Assembly (NCBI GenBank): GCA_964019055.1
Contig: OZ025217.1
Coordinates: forward strand, 1,824,501-1,888,500
DNA length: 64,000 nucleotides
Direction of reading: 5' to 3'
Source of the DNA: Anthopleura xanthogrammica
Taxonomy: Eukaryota; Cnidaria; Anthozoa; Actiniaria; Actiniidae
Shown here: positions 46,825-57,737 of the stretch, one piece after another
Layout of the letters: every line of letters begins with the position of its first letter
How positions within the stretch are numbered: position 1 is the stretch's first letter
Program-made: the position numbers and the translations under genes
Notes under the pieces: generated by a model
The model's database searches: none
The model's input: the letters and a program-made list of their open reading frames with translations, nothing else
What the model was told of the DNA's origin: nothing

Positions 46825-49037
46825 TTACGAGGACCGTAACTTTTTAGACTGTCGATAGTTGACCCAGCCACCATTTCTGTACAGGGGAACTTTTGTTTTC
46901 ACTCGACGGGTGAAAACCTCTGGCAAGAAGGCCCTCTTGTAGAAGAACATCAAAGCAGGCATTGCTTCCTTTAGCCACCATTCACGGTCAAACTTAACTC
47001 TTTGGACAGCAACAACATCATTCCCGAACCAAACCAAAAAATCTACCCATGGTAGACTACAAACGTACATTTGTCCTTGGACCTGATAAAAATAGGTGTG
47101 ATCCCTTTTTAGAACTGGGAGACCGTCTACTTCTTTGAGATAGAACTTGCTATCACTACATGCCTCTGATACACTCATGCCACGCTTTGAGTAAGGGCAT
47201 TTTACTTCCAATCCTCCTTCTGTTCCATCTGTTGAGGAGGGATCATACACCAGTCTATCCAGGCTGGCTCCTAGACCTGGTGTTTCCTTGGATAGATAGG
47301 TACCAATTTCAGTCACTCTAAGGTTGGTATTGCCTGCTGCATGATGTAATGTAACATAGCATTGCACAGCATCATCTTCATGTCGTAACCCATATTCAAG
47401 AGATGGAATGACCTTCTTTGTGTTCTTAATGTACATTATGTCATTCAAAAGGGGATCTGGTTCTTTCCTTCTGATAATAGCCTTCTTGAAATTGGACACA
47501 GTAAGTATAGTTTCTTTCAACTTTTTCCATGCATCATTCTCACTTTGACCTCTAGTTTTCCTTTCAATGTCTTTCCTTTCTTCTTCTGTTATTGTTTGTC
47601 CCTTTACATAACAATCAATAATTTCCTTAAATGCATTACAATTAATGTCATAGTCATAATTGAAGGGAACTTCTTGTACCTCACTAACTTCAGCATATAC
47701 AAGCTCATCTACATCAATCACATCACTAGGGATGGACTCACAAATACTGTCAATTATAATCGAAGAAGAGTCTGATGGTTTAATATTATGGAAGAGAAAA
47801 AAGCTGCTGCTTCTTAAACAGCAAGACAATTTTTCTCCCATTCTTGCTAAAGATTGAGGGTCGACATTCCTATCTGCTGGTGCACGCGGGTCATAATATG
47901 AGATCTTGGCACTCGATGCAGTAGGTTTTCCATATCGTATCTTTTGAAATACAATCTTGTTGATTGGACTTGGGTCGACTTTCATATTTCGAGGAACATT
48001 CCAGCCACACAACCTTGATGTACATGATACTGGCTGATCTTTTTCTCTAAGGCCACAGCGGTTGAAGTCTTCTATGGCAAATATTATTCCTCCAATGTGG
48101 TTACATCTTCCCATTCCATTTTCACCTCTCCTAGCAAATAAAAACAGTCTATATTTTAGATTTGTGGATCTTGAATCATATTATCCATATTCATCCTTAA
48201 TTTCTATACAAAAGTCATAATATACTGAAACATACTTCATCATCTTAACTAGCTAATACCACGTGTAGCTTATCATTAAAAACAGATAAAAAATGTAAAC
48301 AAAAGTAATAATACTCTAGACCAAACTTGCACTTAAAAGGACAAAAAGAAGATCAAAACTTATCTCTATTAAGTTAGACAAAAATAGCATAAAGAGGGGT
48401 ATTTTAGGTTTTAAAAATGCAAGTTTTGCCTTGAAAACATAGAAGTAATTCTTACTTACCCCGCAGGACACTTGCATGCTGCCCTTACTATGTCATTGGT
48501 GGTTCTGTTAAAAACCAAAACCGACTTGTATTTTTCTGACTTCATAGAGGCCAGAACCTCTGCCTTAACATAAATATTATTGTCTTTTTGGCAAAGCTGG
48601 AGATCCTTGATGTGACCTTCTTTAAAAAAGTTGAAGGCCTTCAACTTTTTGTATCCCGCGCTATTTGACACATCGAGGTTGTTGTACTTTGATGTCTTCT
48701 TCACCAGGTAATCATAGAGCTGAACGAACGTAAACGCCGGTAGTTCTCTGAGATCTTTGCTCCACACACAATTGTTGGCCTCTCTGATGATTACTTCATA
48801 AGTAACATCAGCTGTATAACTGGTAGAAGGCAAAGGATCGTTGTTTGTGTCAGTCAAAGGGCCAGCTTTCGATCGTTCAACAAGAACGAAGCAACGTAGG
48901 ACAAGATCGTCCTTTTTTCCGCTTGATGGTTCGCCAAAGTTCCTCAAGATCGCCTTCAGCTCTTCTACTTTGAGTTTTCTTAGGTTGTTTGTGGATTTGA
49001 ATTGGTTTAGATTGTTAAATTTATCGTTTGAAGACAT
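46825..49037 (-). CDS. SAP-SWIM-YqaJ nuclease of the transposon, 2 exons
   Basis: Exon 1 is 49037-48460 (donor GCGGG|GTAAGT, phase 2) and exon 2 is 48130-46825 (acceptor TTTGCTAG|GAGAGG); 627 residues in all. The splice rebuilds a SWIM zinc finger: CKCPAG at the end of exon 1 and CNHIGG at the start of exon 2, ligands about residues 188, 190, 202 and 204. An N-terminal SAP-like motif (about 17-50, LKVEELKAILRNFGEP) suggests DNA binding. The C-terminal half is a YqaJ/lambda-exonuclease fold: SNFKKAIIRR, HEDDAV (Glu444), LGASLDRLV (Asp484), GLEVKCP (Glu501, Lys503) and YQVQGQMYV (Gln542, Gln544), so the PD-(D/E)xK residues are present. The start is the first ATG after the terminal repeat. Its exact role in ISL2EU transposition is not established. 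Confidence 0.93.
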
Positions 49038-49081
49038 GTATATAGTTGTAAACAACAGTTTGCTAGGAAAACTACACAAAA

Positions 49082-49165
49082 TACGCTGTGTTAGCCTCGT
49101 TTCCAATCCGCCCGCAAGCTTCGTCAGCGGTTCTCCAAATGAACGCTTGGAACTCGAAAAGGGAG
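49082..49165. repeat. Right terminal inverted repeat of the transposon
   Basis: Exact reverse complement of 43425-43508. It ends 45 bp upstream of the nuclease start codon, so it probably overlaps that gene's promoter. Confidence 0.97.
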
Positions 49166-49167
49166 TA

Positions 49168-51230
49168 TTATGGCTGCAATTATTCACGCCAATTATTCAG
49201 CATTGGCAATTCATTATTCCTGGGATTTGAAAAAAAAACAAAAACATTAGGAATCAAGATAAAACGTGCCAAAGATGGCTTTAGTGGGGTCGTTTCTTCA
49301 TATTGCAACTTTTATTGCCTCTAGATGCCAAGGTTGTGCACAGTTTTTTTGCAGTAAAAACACTTCACATGGGGTGCCGTTTGGGTGAAACTTGCCTCGG
49401 AAATCAAATTTCATTTGCACGAAATTAATTGTGCTTCAGTTTTCTGGAGTTTTTGCAAGAACGTTTCACATACTGACCTTAAACCTGTCTTGCAATGCCG
49501 GTTGAAGTGCCGGTTTTGCAATACAAGTTCCAGAGAAAATTTCACTGTGTAACAGGACTTTATTAGAGCTGAAAGTACGGAGTTTTTTTATTCATAGCTA
49601 ACTATGTTTTATTCAAAAAACGTGCTAGTCAAGGAGAATAAAAGCACTTCAAAAATATCTGCTCAATAGCGAAAAGGCCGGGCGAAAACGGGATAAAAGG
49701 TTGAAATGGGTGCATCTCAGGCAAAGTAAAAGCAGTTCACTCAGTCCAATTTTACATCAAGTATTTTAAGTGTGTGAAATCAAAACCAGATGAATTTCAA
49801 GGCTCCCTGAGTCAGACCTCGTGCGGAGCTGTAACTATAGAATACGAAGCGATATGAAGTCCGGTAGGGGTCCTTCCACTTGACCACCCAAGCACACGAT
49901 CTTGTGCAATGTCGTCTAACAATAAATCGTCTTCAACATGAAACAGTAAACCAGTTCTTAGATAAGAACTATCCCTCTTATAGAATAATGGTCAGTAGTA
50001 AGTGAAAAGTTTAATAAGTTCCTGTTCTTAAGGTATTGCTGAATCAGATAACCTCATTGTTCAGACATTGTCCTCATACCAAAGCGCGGGAAAATGACCT
50101 AATGGGCAAGGGTCAGTAACGAATCGCTAAAAGGGAACTTGGTGCGTTTGAAAATAGCTACTAAAATCCGATTACAACTTCCCTAAAAGAAAGAAAATTG
50201 AGCATTTCCAAGTTAAATTACAGTATCAATTTTTCACCAATGCGTTTACCATAGCTTCGTTTTATTTTATTTCTATTTTATTTTAGGCACTCGAAGATTG
50301 TACGCTTGTTTTTGGCTGAACATTTGTACGGTTTCCTGTATAGCTGTTATCTATCAACGTGTTCTAACGGAAACAATAGAGTTCTTCAGTGCTCCAACAC
50401 ACGATTTCCGTCCACATATAATTCCGTATTTCATTCCAAAACACGTCCTAGAAAAGAATCTTCATTTTACTTAGAGTAACAAACATCTGGTGTTCAAACA
50501 TTGCTTTTTTAATTCTTTGTAATCCATCAGGAAATATTTACACGAGGTAGATTTTTACATTATTTACAACACTTTGCTTAATAAAATATATCTCTCTATA
50601 AATGGTTGACTATCCACACGAATTTTAACATATAATTTTCATAAAACACAACCTGGAGTAAAACACAATTTGCAAATAAATAGCTTGGTTTGTCCTTCCA
50701 TTGTAAATTTTGTGAAGTGAATAATTTCACATCTTGTCATTGTTCTTATTTTGGACAATAATAACATACACAATTCAAGAAGGCAGTGGTCCTTGTCTCT
50801 TCATGTGTCATTAGGTCAAATGTGATTATTCTTTGTTCAGGTTCTGTGATCTTAAAAGCGTCTTCAGAATCTAAAGCAGTTCAAAGACGCAGTGCGATTT
50901 TTAGATTGTAGATATTATTTTTCACTTGCATGTCCTGTATCTTTTGCCAGTGATTGAACATCTGTCATCACTTTGAGAATAGGAATGGGATGTTGGCCAG
51001 AAATTATAATTTCCCAAGGATTTAAAGTTCTTTACCACAATTCATCCCAAGATTACCCGAAAAAAATTCTTATCCCATCGGTAATGCCTCACAAATATTC
51101 ACAATTTTCTCAAGAGTCTTCATTCTCTTGCAAACGAATTAATTTTCTTGCAAACAAATTATCTTGGTTACTAGATTATACTTCTTGAATATTCCATTTT
51201 TCTCAATTATTTTCCCAGCCATAAATAAAC
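49168..51230. other. No gene seen
   Basis: Mixed sequence without convincing ORFs, tandem arrays or inverted repeats. The last part is the 3' flank of the minus-strand CITED-like gene. Confidence 0.6.
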
Positions 51231-51623
51231 TCAAGCTTCGTTTCCAACGATTAAGACATTTTGATCACTCAAATCGTGATGTCCAACTCTAAGTTCTGGA
51301 AGTTTTTCCATCCTATCCAGTCCCATTTCGACTATGAGAGTAGCGATAGTGTCATCGTCAATGTTCCCTGCATCAATACCATACACGCCGAGACACAATA
51401 AATTCAAGTCATCAAATGTTACCAGCCCATTACTTGGTTTAACACAGTGTGTCAGAGGATACGATGAATTGTAATCAAAAACGTTCTGCGTTGAGTTCTT
51501 AGTCGTTGTGTGGCAAGCACCGGTGTTCATGCTCCTTGCAAATGTGAACGGAGAAGGACTTGGTATAGATCCTGCTAATGATGTTGTTGTCGTTGTAACC
51601 TCGAATGCTGCTGGGCTTTTCAT
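51231..51623 (-). CDS. CITED: CITED-family transcriptional co-activator, intronless
   Basis: The C-terminus carries the CITED CR2 signature: IDDDTIATLIVEMGLDRMEK followed by LPEL. In vertebrate CITED proteins the equivalent acidic and LPEL segment binds the TAZ1 (CH1) domain of CBP/p300. From the first true ATG (51623) the protein is 130 residues, with a Thr/Ser/Pro-rich N-terminus and CR2 at about 83-114. The frame stays open upstream to 51755, but only with a GTG and no ATG. A TATA box at 51731-51738 supports a single-exon gene beginning at 51623. It lacks the His-rich N-terminus of vertebrate members. Expected role: nuclear co-activator competing for or recruiting CBP/p300. Confidence 0.83.
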   Translation of the reverse strand: MKSPAAFEVTTTTTSLAGSIPSPSPFTFARSMNTGACHTTTKNSTQNVFDYNSSYPLTHCVKPSNGLVTFDDLNLLCLGVYGIDAGNIDDDTIATLIVEMGLDRMEKLPELRVGHHDLSDQNVLIVGNEA

Positions 51624-51730
51624 GTTGTCTTCGGTCGCTTTTGGCTCAAAATGGACCTTGTAACGTTGTTGTCTTTTCCTCTTAGAAAGTCGCACGGGTA
51701 CTGCGGTACTACACTTGGCGAGCTGCAACG

Positions 51731-51738
51731 TATTTATA
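51731..51738 (-). promoter_or_regulatory. TATA box of the CITED-like gene
   Basis: TATAAATA on the minus strand, 108 bp upstream of the ATG at 51623. This leaves a 5' UTR of about 80 bases if transcription starts 25-30 bp downstream. Confidence 0.6.
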
Positions 51739-51755
51739 CTACGTGGTCGGCTCAC

Positions 51756-54700
51756 TCAACCAAATCTATTTTTAGAATCGTGGTTATGTCATTATAGTGC
51801 ATTATAGTGATTACGTATCACACGTAATCAGCATGAACAATAAAAGCCAGTGACAACAGTCCATCATTCCATGGAAAATATGTTCCACTACTACACAAAA
51901 CAAAAATATTATTTTCGAAAACCAGATTTTAGAGTATGGATCACGAATAAATTCCAAAAATCTCTTGTATTGAACAAGAGGACAAGAGGTATTTTATCAT
52001 GGTCTGTGATATTGTAAGTTTTTTTTTAGGGGCTTATCTTATTGTATGCTCATCAACTCAACCAGCCGTCCGTGCTTGACATTCTAAGCGCTTTGAAGTA
52101 CCGGCAAGCATGGATAAAACAACAAGACGGAAAAAGGGAGGCTTTTCCTGAGGAGTGCGCGTTTGTACGCGAAATTTGAAGACCACAGGATACCACTTTG
52201 AAACCTAGAACTAACAGATGAAATAATTTTGAAGTTTTTTATTTCTAATCCGGGGAGAGAAAACTGTTTGTCATTTCGTGTTTTTGTGTAGTTTCTAACA
52301 ACAAAGTCACAAAGCCGGCTTTTGTTTCAAAAACAATATCGAAGTAATTCCACAAAAACCTATGCAATTGTTTAGTGAGCTGTTTGGTTATCCAGTAATA
52401 TAGTCAACAACAATCGCTGTCTACGTATGGCATCTTAGCAATCCGACGCTTTTTCAAGCTTGCGTAATTTCTGAGCGTTAATCCATAAACTACATCACCG
52501 AGGAAGCGCGCGAGATATTTTCTTGAGCCAGAACGTAGGCTGTTTTACTAAAAGTGCGGATTTAAAAAGCTGAGGCTTTAGATTTTGCGTTACGCCGGTT
52601 CCTCAATGAAACCAGAACGCTCTCTCGACAGGAAATTGCCATAGTTGTTTTCCCACGATAAGATTTTCAAGCTCAAAGTCTGAGTACCACAGTAATGTGT
52701 TTGATTTAATCTGGCTATCTAAAGCGTCAAAAATCGAATTCTTGATAAGATTTTTGTGTTATTTAATGAACAGATAAGACATTTGTGAAAGACTAACACG
52801 CTTATCACGAGCCTGTCCAACCACCCGCCTGTACATTTCCGGTTCGATCGAAAACGATTCGTAAAATTGACAACAGAATGATCTAATCGTACGCAAATCG
52901 AACAGCTCTTACGCAAACTCGAAGACGAAACGCTTGAAGTGGGAGACTATTTAACAATGAATTAAATTTTTTTTCCAAAAATATATCATCCATGTTCTTA
53001 TATTGCTTAATTATTCAATGACGAGCTTATATTTCCGCTTCGGGGTGGATAGGTTAATTTCAGGCCACGACACGTGAAAAATTCGTGTTTCCTTCAGCTG
53101 ATTGTGTCCTTTGTGATGACTAAATATATAAATATTTTATGCCAAGTGTCCTCAAACAAAGATCGAATTATCATTTTGATTAATTTACAAGTCAGGTTTT
53201 CTACTCCTCGTTCGTGAGTCATCGAGTAAATTTTTATCATGCCGGCCTCCAGGGATAGTTACATGTTAGACCGAGAAGGTGTGGTGCACTGGGGAGAGGT
53301 CTTTACGTTCCTTTAAACATATTTATAACCTTTTCAAAGGCTAAAAGGAAAAACTAAACCCCGGTAAATAACTTCCTTGAAACTCCCACGATAATTTTTT
53401 TTTTTTTTTTTTTTTGTATTTTCAACTTCTTGATTAATTTTCAAATCAAATTTAGAAGTCCATTCTTGTTTTCTTCCCCTAATTATGTGATTGATTTACA
53501 TGCATTTACCTTCTTGCGTTCAATGTTTTCCTATCCTAGGCCTTTTCTTAGGTCAATTTACCAAATAAATTCAAGAGGCTGTACTTAAAAGTAGCCTAGA
53601 TAAAATTCCAATTTAAGCTCTGTGAGTTAGCCGTACCCTGACTTAGTTCAGACCAGAGGTTGTTTCAGGGTTCGATCTGTGCTTTAGATTCTTAGCTCGG
53701 CTTTGACTAGACAACAGAACGACCGCGCCCCGGGTTCTACACCTTCATTATGTTCAAATTTGCGTTGTAGGAAAAAAGGCATCACTTTAATCCTCACCGC
53801 ACCCTTGGTTGTTTGCGGTAAAACTCTTAAATTCTTCCTGCTCTTACTATTTTGGTACATTCAAGGATTAACCATTTCCTAAGCCGGGAAGACCTGGGCT
53901 GGCCCCCATTTAATTAGTTATAATACGTACTGAAGGAAAGAAACAAAAAAGTGGAGGAGATAAAAAACGAAAGAGAGAGAGACTCGGAAAAAAGAAAGAA
54001 AGAGAAAAAAAGAGAGAGAAAAAGAAGGGAGGAAAGAAAGAAAGAAAGAAAGAAAGAAAGAAACGTCACGTTCTAACAAACACAAACAACAAGCCTTTAG
54101 ACATCACTCATTCTGTCAAGGCCAAGGACTGTGAAGTGGAGTGTAGAAACTCTGTAGTGCACGTGCTTTGAGGTTTGTCAAGCACAACAGCCTAGTGACC
54201 TATGCATAATTATGTAACAGATGAAAAAGAAACATTACACAATTGATATGACTCAGCAAAACGATTCACAGTTGGACATGAAAAGGGTTGATATTCTCAT
54301 TCTCGCCCGAGTCATAACAATTGTCTACATATATTTTCTGATCCACCTAGCTCCCTGACTGACCTGACCAAGTATAGCAACATTTAGGGGGCTGTGACTA
54401 ACGAGGCTACCGTCACGAACAAAGCTGGAGGCGTAGGAAAGAGTAATTAAATAAAATAACAAGAAAGATTACAGTATATTGTTGATAATGAAAAAGAAGA
54501 GTAGGCACATGATCAGTTGCTCCTTCAACTGGTTTGAAAAAAACTAACGGTTTTGAGGAGAAAATGAATGGTCTTTTCAGACTGCTGAAGGCTGAACTAT
54601 CCCCCAGACAAACAAGCAAACACTAAACACCAATCACCAAAAGAAGGCTAATATCTCAGCTCAGTTTGTCAGGATCTTATTTGTTGCCTGAAAAAACTAT

Positions 54701-57002
54701 ATTCCTAAACTCGAGAGAGGAATGATGAGTCGACTATGACACTCCCCCTTTGAGTACAGTGCAGTTCAAAATACATCGGATTACCTTAGAAACTTCAACG
54801 CAAGATCGTATGCTTTAAAAAAAATAGCAAATGTAACTCAAAACGCACGGTATTTGGCAAAGCAAAGCAATTGCAACCCAATAATCCAACTCCTGTTTCT
54901 AGTTCAGATTTTTTACCGAGCTTAATTAAGAAACGTACAGTTTCCGCTTGCGTTTGTTTTCGATTCCACGTCAGTTCTAATAATGCCAGTCATGAGGAAC
55001 TAAGTGATGACTCAATGTCTTGTTATCCAATTTGAAAATAAAATAAATTTACCTCAAGCGCGGATAAAACGTTTGCTTGAATATAAACAACAACAAAAAA
55101 TCAGAGGTATTTCACCGAGTTGTCAACAAGGAGCTCAGATCGATTTTTGTGTTACAGAATACCACCTGACTATACCAAAAGGTTGGTCAATAAAGCGCCT
55201 TTTTTCTGAGAAGAATGACAGTCTTTATTTAGCCAAATCTCAGATTCTGAACCTGATGGTTTCGACAAGCCACTTCATACAAACTTGACCCGGACACCCT
55301 TGATTGGACAATGACGTCAAGTGTATTGAGAAACACCTTGAACATGTTGAATGATTTCACCCTCTTAATTGTCTTGTACTGTACTCTCGTTCTACGAAAA
55401 GGCTAAATTTAGGCACTATTTGAACTTTTCTAAATCTGGAGAAATTTGTAAGATGAATAAGCTATCCAGGTGTTTATTATCACTTTTCTAGATAATTATT
55501 TTGGTCGATGGAATTAGAATTTCCTTGCTAGTAGTCTATATTTTCCTAAGGTATCGATTGAGAGGGGGGGGGGGGGGGGGTGTATATCAAAAGTAACGTT
55601 TTACATCGGCAGAGTCTCCCTCCCTCCCGCCTAAAGAAGGGAGAAAAAGAGTGGAGAATCTGTTCGAAGGGAAAGTAGAGGTAGCTTTTATGGATTTTAA
55701 GCTTTGTTGTTGTTAGGGGTCTTGTGCATTGTGTTTTGCAATCCCACAACGAGCAGTAGGGTTAGTATAATTGTTTATTTTCATTGAGCAATTCAGGTCT
55801 CCTTAATTGTTTTTCTAATTAAATCGCAAGGAAAGAGAGCTGTTTGGGTAAGGATAGGAGTAAGTAGTCAAGAAAAACATCGAAAAATGACGGAAATTAA
55901 AAATTAAATGAAAAAAAAACAGAACAATTTTGCAATGGTAGTTTTGGGAAATTTGACTCCCTCGTGAAAACCTTTTGTCCCGATTAGATTAAACATCGAA
56001 GCTACAATCGTGATACGAATAGTGAGGGACTTAACGAACAGATAACTTCATCGATAAACGACTTCCCCATGTGTGTCTGGGCTCGTTCACTTAAACCTTC
56101 ACCCCTTCATATGCAATCTGTCATCACTCGAGCATTGCATGTTGGTGATGCCTTTTCGTGCGCAATATCAAAGACGATGGATTTATTTCTTAATCATAAT
56201 CGTTTCATATATCACCTTTTTAGGATTCATAATTTCCCCCTAAAATTAGTGAATAAATAGAACTAAGTTGTCAATATGACTATACTTCAGTTTCAAGTCA
56301 TTTTCTCTGTGGTCAGGGTATAATATTATGCGTGGAATTTCAAAGTTTTTGTATTGTTGACGGTTTATCATTTTTTTCTTTACCGTTGGTATTTGTGAAA
56401 ATTTTGATACTGAAATGAGGCTAAGCTTAAGTAAATGAGTCTGTAATCAAAGAACATAGCGGTATCTTATGAATTCGAAAAAAGGTCTATTTTGATGCTA
56501 GGATTACGCGTAACTAAACCTCGAGAGGTGTCTCACATACACAGGATGAAATATTTCCCTTCTCTCTTAAGCCCAAGTGTTTGAAGTACAAACGTAAAAT
56601 ATTTTGGCTTCAGTAGTTTTTCCGGTCACGTAGGGTGAATCAGGCATAACATCTAGATCCGGTGATAATCCAGTGGAAAACAAACAAGAAAACTGACTCA
56701 CCACAGGTAGCCCAATATCTGCATTTCGCGTAGTTTCATCGCCAGCTCCAGTAAGCTCAGTATTTCCTTACAACTCCTTTCAACCTAAGTTTGAGCATTT
56801 TATAAATATTTTATAAATTACCGCTTTTGAAGATGTGATACATTTTATAAAAAAATCCAGTCCTTACAAGACTGTTATAATATATTGGGCTTTTGCGGTA
56901 GATGAAATTTTTTTACATCGCCTTCAAGGCAATTGAAATGTTTAGTTTTATCCAAGAAATCTATTCACTTTGAGAATCAAATGTTTAGGGAACCTTAGGC
57001 AA
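51756..57002. other. Long spacer without a supported gene
   Basis: It holds a T-run (53395-53416), a GAAA/GAGA purine tract (53930-54062), a G-run (55563-55580) and one dispersed repeat unit (53626-53690). Short ORFs such as 55004-55288 show no recognisable domain and no splice context that convinced me. Confidence 0.6.
53626..53690. repeat. Inverted single unit of the 32994-33125 repeat
   Basis: On the minus strand it reads CAGATCGAACCCTGAAACAA, CCTCTGGTCTGAACTAAGTC and GTACGGCTAACTCACAGA, matching the two-unit repeat 3' of astacin 2. Confidence 0.7.
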
Positions 57003-57235
57003 CGTGCATCAAAGCTCACAAAGCACTCTGGGAAACTGAGTCCTGCAAAAATGGAACAGGTAAATCAAAGGAACTATCAGAAAAAAATTACTGTTATTTT
57101 CTTCTGGTGAATTACCATGAAAAATGCCGAAGGAGAAATTTGCAGATGAATTTGAGGAGCCAAAAAAGCGTAAGGACTCAGTTTCCCATCACGCTTTGTG
57201 CTAGAAATTCGAGCTCATGCACATTGGCCATTTAA
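57003..57235. mobile_element. Partial copy of the 7460-8071 element
   Basis: It matches the interior of that element (CATCAAAGCTCACAAAGCA, AAGGAACTATCAGAAAAAAA, GAGGAGCCAAAAAAGCGTAAGG) but lacks both ends. Confidence 0.8.
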
Positions 57236-57687
57236 TTGGGCTTCCTGTGGTACAGTAATCATGATATTCAGCCATCATGTTATGTAAATATTTATGGCGC
57301 AGCCTTCATGTATCTTACAGTCAGCAGATTTAGATATTTAGGGGATATTAGAATGGTATGTACGATATGAGAATTAGGAGTGCAAACAAAATTACAGGCG
57401 AGCAAAGCTCATAAGTTGTAGTTTTATACTGGTGCTCAGAGCTACGTCATAAAAAATAGAATAACATAACAATTGCAAAGAGAAAAATCTAAATAAGAGC
57501 AAAAACTTGATATTAAGAATCAAATGAATATTAAAATTCATGAAATTACCTTAATTCATTGAAGTTTGAGAGACTTTAAACCATCTTTGAACCATACGCT
57601 TCAGCCATTTTTGGTGACAAGAAACCCGAGAAACCCAACTTACTACACTCTTGAGCCTGCGGTCTATCCAGCGGTGAGCGCTAAAAA

Positions 57688-57737
57688 TGGCGGGAAATCT
57701 TAATAATAGCGGGAAGAAGATCCAAGATGGCGGCTGG
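57688..57737 (+). promoter_or_regulatory. E2F-like sites and YY1-like start element of TIPIN
   Basis: TGGCGGGAAA (57688-57697) matches an E2F site on the opposite strand (TTTCCCGCCA), with a second half-site GCGGGAAG at 57709. CAAGATGGCGGC overlaps the start codon and fits the YY1 start-site motif. E2F control suits an S-phase replication gene; this is inference from motif match. Confidence 0.55.

Larger units (their letters stand above)
43425..49165. mobile_element. Autonomous ISL2EU-like DNA transposon, 5.74 kb, apparently intact
   Basis: The terminal inverted repeats 43425-43508 and 49082-49165 are 84 bp and identical by eye. TA dinucleotides lie directly outside (43423-43424 and 49166-49167). 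Inside are two convergent genes: a THAP-DDE transposase (+, 43641-45350) and a spliced SAP-SWIM-YqaJ nuclease (-, 46825-49037), the gene pair known for ISL2EU elements of the Harbinger group. Both frames are open. Identical ends and intact genes indicate recent insertion. A nested palindromic MITE lies between the genes. Confidence 0.95.

Noticed and set aside
51624..51755. Longer CITED reading frame starting at 51755
   Set aside because: The codon at 51755 is GTG directly after a stop, and a TATA box lies inside this stretch. The first ATG is at 51623.
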